Assembly: GCA_964486055.1 (NCBI GenBank)
Contig: CAZALE010000001.1
Span: forward strand, 310,001-374,000
Direction of reading: 5' to 3'
Origin: J014 sp964486055
Lineage (GTDB): Bacteria > Acidobacteriota > Blastocatellia > Pyrinomonadales > Pyrinomonadaceae
DNA: 64,000 bases
Every line of letters starts with the position of its first letter. Position 1 is the stretch's first letter. A model generated the notes under the pieces. The model did not search any database and had not been told where the DNA came from. It saw only the letters and a list, made by a program, of their open reading frames with translations. Position numbers and translations under genes: made by a program. Shown here in pieces: positions 1 to 6,994 of this stretch.

Positions 1-404
1 GTGCAAGTTACAGTTATCCTTTCATTCTCTATGATTAACGAATTTCTCTCGTTTAAATGACTGGCCTGTTCGCTTGTTGCAGGCATTTTTTTTCCAGGTT
101 TGTAGATAACCTTTTTTACTCTACCTGCAATGGGAGCCCTATTTATGTGTACATCTAGAGGAGATAAAAACACGCTTATCAATTTCCCATTTTCGTTTTC
201 CTCGATCCTAGTGACTCTTCCGTCGGATGCGGAAACTATAACATCCGCATCCTCTGGGATTTTCCTATCAGGATCACGAAAGAAGAATGCCATGAACAAT
301 GCTATTGCAATGAACAGAATTGCAATCCACCATATTTGCAGTAATCCAAATACGAGAGCGATTAAAAAGGGAACGATTACGAATGGAAAACCTTCTCGAG
401 CCAT
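1..404 (-). CDS. psd: Phosphatidylserine decarboxylase, N-terminal part, cut by the window edge
   Basis: Reading the minus strand from ATG at 404 gives about 134 codons open to the window edge. The protein starts MAREGFPF, has two hydrophobic stretches (about residues 8-38), then FFFRDPDRKIP, a VSASDGRVTRIEE segment and SVFLSPLDVHINRAPIAG. This is the pattern of the short (archaeal-type) phosphatidylserine decarboxylases, which make phosphatidylethanolamine at the inner membrane. The autocatalytic cleavage site that creates the pyruvoyl group lies near the C-terminus and is outside the window. The gene is divergent from the acyltransferase plsC, another phospholipid gene. No strong ribosome binding site precedes the start. 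Confidence 0.88.
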   Translation of the reverse strand, partial: MAREGFPFVIVPFLIALVFGLLQIWWIAILFIAIALFMAFFFRDPDRKIPEDADVIVSASDGRVTRIEENENGKLISVFLSPLDVHINRAPIAGRVKKVIYKPGKKMPATSEQASHLNERNSLIIENERITVTC

Positions 405-723
405 TTTCGTTTTAAGTTTCAATTTTACGGGAAAGGGACTCTAATCAAAAATGTTGTCAGTACGCAAATATGTAAATCGAATCGAGCCCAATCTTTAAGA
501 TTAACTCCAGGCAGCAAGCTCATGCCACTAGTTTAACTTTAAAATCTCGATTTCAAAGGATCAACGCTTTTTAGGCTATTAGAGTGGTCTTAAATGCTGT
601 ACGAAAAATCATCAGAGCCGAGAGAACGTTTTTTATAGAACTCTAAAATTTGTTTTTTCATACTCTGTATGGCAAACTTTCGATGATTGAATCTGAAATT
701 TTATTCACTGCTCGGCCTGTAGT

Positions 724-1467
724 ATGAAGTACATTTTAGCCTCGATTCGCTTTATTTTATTGCTCCTCACAACTTTCAGCATTTATTTCGCCTGGTGGAT
801 TATCTCTTTCATAATACCAAATAAATCTCTATGGCGTCAGATTTGCTTCAGATTTTGGGCGCGTTCGTTCTCAAGAATAATTGGCATGAAGATAGAGGTG
901 ATTGGATCGCCTCCTAAACCACCATTTTTCCTAGTGTCCAATCATTTGAGTTACGTTGATATCCCTCTGATTCGATCAGTTGTTGACGGTGTGTTTGTTG
1001 CCAAAAGTGAGATCAGAGAATGGTTTTTAATTGGTAAGATTACCGCCGATATGGAAAATATTTTTATAAACAGACAGAATCGGCGAGATATTCCCCAAGC
1101 AGGCGAAAAAATTTTAGAAAAATTAGACGCTGGCGAGGGTGTCATAGTCTTTCCTGAGGGCACAAGCACGAAAGGTGAGCAAGTGCTGAGATTTAGATCT
1201 TCATTCTTAGAATTTCCTGCAAAGACTGATTTTCCCGTCCATTACGTGGCGATAAGTTACAGAACTCCTAACAACGAACCGCCTGCTCACACGATCTGTT
1301 GGTGGGGCGATGCTACGTTGATCGCTCATATATGGAAGTTGCTTCAGATACCTTATTTCGAAGCCATTCTGAACTTCGGCGATGAAGCAATCCAGCACTC
1401 AGATAGGAAGGAATTAGCTGAAATCCTTTGGAAAAAGGTGAGTGATAAATTTCTACCGGTTCTCTGA
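724..1467 (+). CDS. plsC: 1-acyl-sn-glycerol-3-phosphate acyltransferase family protein (PlsC)
   Basis: A 247-residue membrane-associated acyltransferase. A hydrophobic N-terminal segment (about residues 5-30) precedes the NHLSYVD catalytic box near residue 78 (NHx4D family motif), and VFPEGTSTKG near residue 141 is the substrate-binding FPEGT motif. Family members transfer a fatty acyl chain to lysophosphatidic acid to make phosphatidic acid. The family also includes lyso-ornithine-lipid acyltransferases, so the exact acceptor is uncertain. It stands alone on the plus strand, divergent from psd and convergent with the DUF2490 gene. Confidence 0.85.
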   Translation: MKYILASIRFILLLLTTFSIYFAWWIISFIIPNKSLWRQICFRFWARSFSRIIGMKIEVIGSPPKPPFFLVSNHLSYVDIPLIRSVVDGVFVAKSEIREWFLIGKITADMENIFINRQNRRDIPQAGEKILEKLDAGEGVIVFPEGTSTKGEQVLRFRSSFLEFPAKTDFPVHYVAISYRTPNNEPPAHTICWWGDATLIAHIWKLLQIPYFEAILNFGDEAIQHSDRKELAEILWKKVSDKFLPVL

Positions 1468-1614
1468 GTTTAGGTGTAATTTATCAACTTTGTTCCAGTC
1501 TCTTGGTATTTTTTGGACTAGCAGCATCCAGAATGGCAAGCCGCAGAAATCAATTCCAACTCAAATTGCCATTTGCCCGATCACTTAAAAATTACCCTAA
1601 AGTGAACGAGTCCC

Positions 1615-2298
1615 TCATTTAAGTTTGTATCGTAGCGTTATCCCTAAACCTTTCGTATCCTTGATTGGTCCCATGCTGATATCTTGTTTTATGAAGAATA
1701 AATCAGCTCCAAACTTCGGCGTAAGTTGTTTAGCGATGCCTATGAATAGATCATTTCGGTAAAGTTTTCTGGTTTTAAAGTCATAATAAATCTCATCTGT
1801 CACGAAAGGAGAAAAAATCTCCTTATCATTTTTTCTGATCGGGAATAAAAGCTGTAAACGATTGCGTTGAGCAACTGTATCCTGTCTAGCATGGCGGATT
1901 TGGTACATAGTCATGAAACGATTTTTAATGGTAAGATATTTCATTTTTTTCTCGGCTGTGAGAAAAAAATTTAGCCTGTGCTCAAACTGTCTCGGAGCCT
2001 CTGTTAGCCTGGAACGGCGATATAAATAAGAAGAGCCAACACTAAAATTACGACTAAGATGATAACTGAAGCCAATACCAACTCTTTCATCTATTGGACG
2101 CTTAAGGTTTCTGCCGATTCTTAAAACTCCACTAAAGGTTAAGGTTAATCGATCGATTTTCTTGCCATTTTTAGTTTCCTGAATGACGGGGAGTATAAAA
2201 TTAACGTCATTCCAATTAACTATGTCATCGGTATCCTGAGCGAAGCTGAATCCACAAAGAGTAATGTAGATAAGTAAAGCCAGGTACATTTTTTTCAT
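1615..2298 (-). CDS. DUF2490 family secreted, probable outer-membrane protein
   Basis: A 227-residue protein with a cleavable signal peptide (hydrophobic residues 5-20, cut near FAQ). It continues with WNDVNFILPVIQ and many alternating beta-strand segments, and ends in an aromatic/basic strand (TLRYKLK). This is the DUF2490 pattern, predicted as a small outer-membrane beta-barrel of unknown function. It is convergent with plsC and lies downstream of the sulfide-metabolism genes, from which it is separated by a terminator hairpin, so it is probably transcribed separately. Confidence 0.7.
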   Translation of the reverse strand: MKKMYLALLIYITLCGFSFAQDTDDIVNWNDVNFILPVIQETKNGKKIDRLTLTFSGVLRIGRNLKRPIDERVGIGFSYHLSRNFSVGSSYLYRRSRLTEAPRQFEHRLNFFLTAEKKMKYLTIKNRFMTMYQIRHARQDTVAQRNRLQLLFPIRKNDKEIFSPFVTDEIYYDFKTRKLYRNDLFIGIAKQLTPKFGADLFFIKQDISMGPIKDTKGLGITLRYKLK

Positions 2299-2421
2299 AA
2301 AAAATTAAAGTTAAGTTTTTAACAAAAATTTAATTTTTCAGCAAGTTGATAATCACGCTAGCAGCGAATCTGATTTTTGATAAATCTGCGAGTAAGTAAT
2401 GAGGGGATTTGTGTAGAGAAA

Positions 2422-2456
2422 AGACCTCAGTGAATTTTGTTTTTTCACTGAGGTCT
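2422..2456 (-). terminator. Rho-independent terminator of the persulfide dioxygenase operon
   Basis: A perfect 12-bp inverted repeat (AGACCTCAGTGA at 2422-2433, TCACTGAGGTCT at 2445-2456) with an 11-nt loop. On the minus strand it is followed by TTTTCTC. It starts five bases after the stop codon of the MBL-rhodanese gene. Confidence 0.9.
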
Positions 2457-2460
2457 GTGA

Positions 2461-3819
2461 TTAGTTTTTGGCGACCTCAAGTCCTGCATTTATCCATGCA
2501 GTGGTACCTCCAACTACATTACGAATGTCCTTGAAGCCTGCATTTTCGAGAACGCTGGTGCCTATGCTAGAGCGATACCCGCTTTGACATATCACATAAG
2601 TTGTTTTTTCAGGATCAAGGATGTCGAATTTTCTTGGGAGCTCATGAAGCGGAATATTCAGGGTTTTCGGAGCATGAGCTAATGAATATTCCTGAGGACG
2701 CCGGACATCGACGAATTGAACATCTCCACTTTTTACTGCTTGATTTGCCTGGAGCACGGATACCTGCTCAATATTGGCCTTAGCTGCTCTGTAGTTGCCA
2801 ATCAAAATGAATCCTTTAACTGATTCATGACCGACGCGTGCTAATCTCGTGAAGGCCTCGTCGACCTGTTGAGGGGTTTCTGCAACTATCGCTATCGGAG
2901 TCCCTATGGGTATTAAGGTGCCTGCCCAAGAGGCAAACTGCCCACCTAAACCTATGTTTATGGATTTAGGCACGTGACCAGCTCCATACTCAGCTGGGTT
3001 TCTGACATCCAAAATTACGCCGTCAAAATTCAATATTTCCTCTGTAGAAAGCTCCTGCGGTTTTGGTAGTTCGTCTAATGCTGCTGCTCCTTCTAGATTT
3101 TTTGATGCAGACTTAGGGAAGTACATTGGGACTTCTAGTTGATCTGAAGTCACTAACTTTATGAACTCTTCCTTACTCATGGGTTTCAGTGCGTAGTTGA
3201 CTCTTTTTTGTTCTCCTAAAGTAGACCAAGTTTCTTTGGAGAGCGACTTACCACACAAGCTACCAGCTCCGTGAGCTGGATAGATTTCGGTATCATCCGG
3301 TAAAGTAAGAATTTTTTGATGTAGAGAGTCATAAAGCATTGATGCCATTTGTTCAGCTGTATAACCTTTAGAGCCGACTAGGTCCGGACGCCCGACATCT
3401 CCAATGAATAGCGTGTCACCCGTGAACATTTTCAATGGCGCTTCAGGATTCTCCATATCCTGTACCAGTATAGTGATCGCCTCAGGCGTATGCCCCGGCG
3501 TTTCCAGAAATTTTAGTTTAACTTTGCCTACCATCAGCTCGTCCCCATCTTTAACTTTCAGAACTGGAAACTTAGTTTCTGCACGTTGTCCATAGATGAT
3601 TTGAGCCCCAGTCTTTTTGGCTAGCTCGAGATGTCCGGAGACAAAATCTGCATGGGAATGAGTTTCAATCACATATTTTATTTTTTGTCCGTTAGCTTCT
3701 GCTTCGTCTAGATATTGTTGGATATCTCTCTGTGGATCTATTACTACTGCTTCGTCCTCCGAACCAATGTAGTATGATGCATGCGCTAAACATCCTAAGT
3801 AGAATTGTTTGAATTTCAT
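2461..3819 (-). CDS. CstB-like persulfide dioxygenase-sulfurtransferase (MBL fold plus two rhodanese domains)
   Basis: A 452-residue three-domain protein. The N-terminal metallo-beta-lactamase domain (about 1-240) carries HSHADFVSGH and the later HTPE, GDTLFIGDVGRPDL and PAHGAG motifs of the ETHE1/CstB persulfide dioxygenases. A central rhodanese fold (about 262-355) has AETPQQ where the active-site cysteine loop would be, so it looks catalytically dead. The C-terminal rhodanese (about 360-450) keeps CQSGYRSS with Cys411. Family knowledge: these enzymes oxidise glutathione or other low-molecular-weight persulfides to sulfite and transfer sulfane sulfur. The gene is 18 bases downstream of the rhodanese-DUF2892 gene. 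A ribosome binding site (AAGGAGG) precedes the start. Confidence 0.88.
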   Translation of the reverse strand: MKFKQFYLGCLAHASYYIGSEDEAVVIDPQRDIQQYLDEAEANGQKIKYVIETHSHADFVSGHLELAKKTGAQIIYGQRAETKFPVLKVKDGDELMVGKVKLKFLETPGHTPEAITILVQDMENPEAPLKMFTGDTLFIGDVGRPDLVGSKGYTAEQMASMLYDSLHQKILTLPDDTEIYPAHGAGSLCGKSLSKETWSTLGEQKRVNYALKPMSKEEFIKLVTSDQLEVPMYFPKSASKNLEGAAALDELPKPQELSTEEILNFDGVILDVRNPAEYGAGHVPKSINIGLGGQFASWAGTLIPIGTPIAIVAETPQQVDEAFTRLARVGHESVKGFILIGNYRAAKANIEQVSVLQANQAVKSGDVQFVDVRRPQEYSLAHAPKTLNIPLHELPRKFDILDPEKTTYVICQSGYRSSIGTSVLENAGFKDIRNVVGGTTAWINAGLEVAKN

Positions 3820-3837
3820 ATTTCAACCTCCTTTATT

Positions 3838-4377
3838 TTATGAGTTACAACTTGGAGCTGTACTCTTACTCTGATTCCACGGCATCTTAGCTAAAATTAG
3901 TGCCATACCGCACCAATCTGTAGCACCAGCAAACGTTAAGCCAGCTCCGACAAAGGCAGCTATCCAAACGAAATATGGATTTACAAATACGCTCAGTAAG
4001 GCACTGATCAGGACTATCAAGCCAGCCGTGAATCTGACCTGTCGCTCTAATGACCACGGAGCTTTTTCATCTTTCTCCACCGGAAGTCCTGCCTTTTTCC
4101 ATTCCTCGAATCCACCAACTACATTTATAACATTGTCGAAGCCAAGAGCCTTTAATTTTCTCTGAGCTTCAGCAGAACGTCTGCCAGTTCGGCACATGAC
4201 GTATATGGGTTTAGTCTTATCTAGTGACGACACCTGTTTGTCCAGCTCAGAAAGCGGTATTAGTTTAGAGCCAGGTACTCTGCCTGCCATGTATTCGACA
4301 TGTTCTCGTACATCTAGAATGTATAGATCGTCTCTACCAAACTTATCCTTTAATTCCAAGACGGTGCACTCTTTCAT
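3838..4377 (-). CDS. Membrane rhodanese (rhodanese plus DUF2892)
   Basis: A 179-residue protein. Residues 1-100 are a single rhodanese domain with active-site loop CRTGRRS (Cys62) and the closing VVGGFEEWKKAGLPV. Residues about 110-160 form two transmembrane helices of the DUF2892 type (FTAGLIVLISALLSVF, then YFVWIAAFVGAGLTFAG, with WCGMALILAKMPWN following). This is the YgaP arrangement: a membrane-anchored sulfurtransferase that handles sulfane sulfur at the inner face. It is the first gene of the persulfide operon. AAGGAGGG at 4386-4393 (minus strand) is a strong ribosome binding site, and the promoter upstream carries the shared operator. Confidence 0.88.
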   Translation of the reverse strand: MKECTVLELKDKFGRDDLYILDVREHVEYMAGRVPGSKLIPLSELDKQVSSLDKTKPIYVMCRTGRRSAEAQRKLKALGFDNVINVVGGFEEWKKAGLPVEKDEKAPWSLERQVRFTAGLIVLISALLSVFVNPYFVWIAAFVGAGLTFAGATDWCGMALILAKMPWNQSKSTAPSCNS

Positions 4378-4417
4378 GATTTAATCCCTCCTTTTTGATT
4401 TTTTTCATCTACTTAAC

Positions 4418-4446
4418 AATATAACCATTTAGTTATAAAAATGCAA
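4418..4446 (-). promoter_or_regulatory. Promoter and operator of the rhodanese/persulfide dioxygenase operon
   Basis: On the minus strand, TTGCAT (plus positions 4441-4446) and TATATT (4418-4423) are separated by 17 bases. Inside the spacer lies ATAAC-N6-GTTAT (4421-4436 on the plus strand). The same inverted repeat is in the arsR promoter, so ArsR binding would block RNA polymerase at both. The strong ribosome binding site of the first gene follows. Confidence 0.75.
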
Positions 4447-4524
4447 GATGAAAATGCGTGAATTTTTACTTCTCAATGTTTATTTCAATTTTTCTCACCG
4501 AGATTTTATTATGCGCAGATTTTA

Positions 4525-4854
4525 CTACGGGGAGGCGAAGATTTTAGCCTGATTTTTGAATCTTTTTTCTAAAGAATTACAGACAGTTTCGCAGAGATCG
4601 AAGACACTCTCGTCTGCTATTGAGTAATAGACTACATTTCCTTGTTGGCGACGATGTACAAGCCCTGCGTCCTGAAGAATTCTTAGATGTTTACTGACAT
4701 TTGGCTGACTAGTTTTTACCTCTTCTCTTAGTTGATTGACGCTTTTCTCACCTTCTTGAAGTGAGTGGATTATCTTTAATCTCAACGGCTCGGATAAAAT
4801 TTTGAATCTCAAGGCTATTATTTCAAATGCCTCATCTGTCAAATTTTTCACCAT
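4525..4854 (-). CDS. ArsR/SmtB-family repressor of the sulfide cluster
   Basis: A winged-helix repressor of 109 residues from ATG 4854. A TTG start at 4875 would give 116 residues but would place the operator inside the coding region. The recognition helix region reads SQPNVSKHLRILQDAGLVHRR and the wing reads GNVVYYSIAD. The only cysteines are the pair in DLCETVCNSL in the C-terminal helix, so the sensor could be these two residues rather than the N- and C-terminal pair of BigR/SqrR. Position beside persulfide enzymes and the shared operator suggest sensing of reactive sulfur. The metal-sensing alternative is not excluded. Confidence 0.82.
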   Translation of the reverse strand: MVKNLTDEAFEIIALRFKILSEPLRLKIIHSLQEGEKSVNQLREEVKTSQPNVSKHLRILQDAGLVHRRQQGNVVYYSIADESVFDLCETVCNSLEKRFKNQAKIFASP

Positions 4855-4861
4855 AGATTCG

Positions 4862-4890
4862 ATTGTATAACTCAACAGTTATATGGTCAA
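4862..4890 (-). promoter_or_regulatory. arsR promoter with autoregulatory operator
   Basis: On the minus strand TTGACC (plus 4885-4890) and TACAAT (4862-4867) are 17 bases apart. ATAAC-N6-GTTAT (4867-4882) fills the spacer and touches the -10 box, matching the operator before the rhodanese operon. The -10 box ends seven bases before ATG 4854, so the transcript would start at or next to the start codon. That is a leaderless or nearly leaderless mRNA and fits the absence of a ribosome binding site. Confidence 0.72.
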
Positions 4891-6518
4891 GCTTTACGCT
4901 TGACTATGACTAGAGTGATATCGTCCTTAGATGTTGAATTATTAGTGAATTTCGATAGAGCTGAGTCTATTTTATCCCGCAAGCCAGCGGCTGATAATTG
5001 AAGGTTATCCTTAATTACCTCTGCCAGACGTTCGATTCCAAATTCCTCTCCTGTTGGCGAAAGGGCCTCTGAAACCCCGTCAGAGAAGACCACTAAGACA
5101 TCTCCCGGATCGAGATGATTCATTTCGATTTCAAATGTAATATGTTCAAATAGTCCCAGTGGCAAGGAATTTGAGGGAAGTTTTTCTATCTGTTTGGTGC
5201 TTCTAACTATTAGAGCTGATTCATGTCCTGCGCTTATAAATTCGATCGTGCCAGTTTCGCAATCAAGTTCAGCGATAAAGAGAGTTACGAAGCGGTTTTG
5301 CGGGGTACTGTGAACTAAATATTTATTGACTGCAGATATGGTTTTCGTAAGCTCCAGGTTTAATGATGTTTGACTATGGATTGCAGCGTGCAAGCTGGCC
5401 ATCATTAGGGCTGCAGAGGTTCCTTTACCAGAGACGTCTCCCAATGCGACGATTAAGCGTTTGTTATCCCTCTCGATAAAGTCATAATAATCACCTCCGA
5501 CTTCGTAGCAGGAAAGGCTTATCCCCTCAAATTCATAATTCTCAATGCACGGTAATTTCGAGGGTTGGAGTCTTTGTTGTATTTCCGCAGCCAATTTTAG
5601 TTCGTGTTCAAGCCTTTCTCGCTGAAGCTTTTCCTCTAGAAGTCTGGATTTTTCTATCCTTATCGACGCGACGGAGGCCAACGTGGTTAGTACGCTCAGA
5701 TGTTTTTCTTCAAATGCAGCCTCTGAGATTGGTGAATCTACATAAATCATTCCGAAGATATCTTCTTCTATTCCTAGAGGGACGGCCAAAACAGATTTAA
5801 CGCCTGATAGGGAAACGGTTTGGCTTGAGAGTAACGGATCATTTTGTGCGTTAGAAGTCAATACGGCTCTTTTGTTCAGCAGTACTTCATCGACTATACG
5901 TTTACTTATGCGGATCTGAATGGGATCATTCATCTGCTGACGCAGACGAGCTGTAGCTATTCTTAGATCATCGGATGAGTTAGTATTTCTGAACAATATT
6001 ACACATCTTTCTGCTGGTATGAGTTCGAATACCAATGACGTGATTAGATTCAGTGTTTCTTCTAAAGAGGTAGAATCTAGAAGAGCTGTGCCAACTTTAC
6101 TAATTAACGCTAGTAAATCTTTTCTTTCCGCTTCATTTTGTCTTTGTTTTACATCGAGGAAGACGGTATTAGATGAGTCAAGCGTGCCTTCAGTTATCAA
6201 TGTTGGATTTTGGAGAATGGCTGAATCGTCCTGAAATATGATTTTTGTTTCTCCTAACCTGATCTCGTCATTAGGTGATAATCTGACGTAGCTTGAGACA
6301 GGCTTATTATTGTGAATGGTACCATTTGCAGAGCCTAGATCTCGAAGTAGAAACAAATCGCCGTCCATTCTTATTTCTGCATGGAATCTAGATATAAAGG
6401 GGTCGGGTATGCATATATCGTTCCTTATTGAGCGACCGATTGTGGTTCTTATGCGATTAATTCGGAAAATTTCTTCTTTCCCGTCTGGTCTTTTGACCAA
6501 GAGTTTCGGCATATTCAT
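4887..6518 (-). CDS. FHA-GAF-PP2C (SpoIIE/RsbU-type) protein phosphatase
   Basis: A 543-residue cytoplasmic protein. Residues about 5-95 are an FHA phosphothreonine-binding domain (TIGRSIRNDI, SRFHAEI, LGSANGTIHN). Residues about 135-300 are a GAF sensory domain, followed by a coiled-coil linker (about 300-325). The C-terminal 220 residues are a SpoIIE-type PP2C phosphatase with metal-binding acidic motifs EVGGDYYDF, ALGDVSGKGTSAALMM, FSDGVSEA and KDDITLVIVKR. It probably dephosphorylates Ser/Thr phosphoproteins and may oppose the kinase encoded upstream. Its start codon directly follows the stop codon of the RDD gene, so the two are translationally coupled. Confidence 0.88.
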   Translation of the reverse strand: MNMPKLLVKRPDGKEEIFRINRIRTTIGRSIRNDICIPDPFISRFHAEIRMDGDLFLLRDLGSANGTIHNNKPVSSYVRLSPNDEIRLGETKIIFQDDSAILQNPTLITEGTLDSSNTVFLDVKQRQNEAERKDLLALISKVGTALLDSTSLEETLNLITSLVFELIPAERCVILFRNTNSSDDLRIATARLRQQMNDPIQIRISKRIVDEVLLNKRAVLTSNAQNDPLLSSQTVSLSGVKSVLAVPLGIEEDIFGMIYVDSPISEAAFEEKHLSVLTTLASVASIRIEKSRLLEEKLQRERLEHELKLAAEIQQRLQPSKLPCIENYEFEGISLSCYEVGGDYYDFIERDNKRLIVALGDVSGKGTSAALMMASLHAAIHSQTSLNLELTKTISAVNKYLVHSTPQNRFVTLFIAELDCETGTIEFISAGHESALIVRSTKQIEKLPSNSLPLGLFEHITFEIEMNHLDPGDVLVVFSDGVSEALSPTGEEFGIERLAEVIKDNLQLSAAGLRDKIDSALSKFTNNSTSKDDITLVIVKRKA

Positions 6519-6989
6519 TTATTTAGCTTCATTTGAGCAACTTACTTTCGTTCCTGCAATAATATCATGTAGAGCACGTCCATCGGGGTTGAATATTGCG
6601 ATCAAAAATCCAATTCCCAATGTTAAAATCCCGAGAGGATATCCGATGAAATGACGGATGAAGATTCTCAAAAAGCCAACGTGTTTATTATTTTTAGTCA
6701 TGATTTTTAAACCAGTAAGAATTTTTCCCACGGTTCTACCGTTGATCGATGGTAACAAAAAGAGATTGAGGGCAAGTAGAAGAAAACTTGTAGTAAGTCC
6801 TAGGTTGTAAGCTGAGCTTTTAAATAGTTTGGACCCGTCATAGCCTAGAACTCTGCCAATTAGTATTCCAATCACTATTGGTGCTACCACTAGCATGTAA
6901 TCTATTGCGATAGCTCCGCAGCGTAGCATGAAGCATGAAGAGATTTGTTCGGTTGAGAGTTCAGTTTTCAAAGAACTTTTTGTACTCAT
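6519..6989 (-). CDS. RDD-family integral membrane protein
   Basis: A 156-residue protein with three or four hydrophobic segments. It has the RDD signature: an acidic/arginine first helix (FMLRCGAIAIDYMLV), then LPSINGRTVGKILTGLKI and IFNPDGRALHDIIAGTKV near the C-terminus. The family's function is mostly unknown; some members affect ion transport. It lies five bases after the kinase gene and directly before the phosphatase, so it may be a membrane partner or substrate of that signalling pair. This role is inferred from position only. Confidence 0.8.
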   Translation of the reverse strand: MSTKSSLKTELSTEQISSCFMLRCGAIAIDYMLVVAPIVIGILIGRVLGYDGSKLFKSSAYNLGLTTSFLLLALNLFLLPSINGRTVGKILTGLKIMTKNNKHVGFLRIFIRHFIGYPLGILTLGIGFLIAIFNPDGRALHDIIAGTKVSCSNEAK

Positions 6990-6994
6990 TAGAA

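Noticed and set aside
130..444. Plus-strand open frame of 104 codons
   Set aside because: It is the opposite strand of the psd gene, whose minus-strand reading has clear phosphatidylserine decarboxylase motifs.
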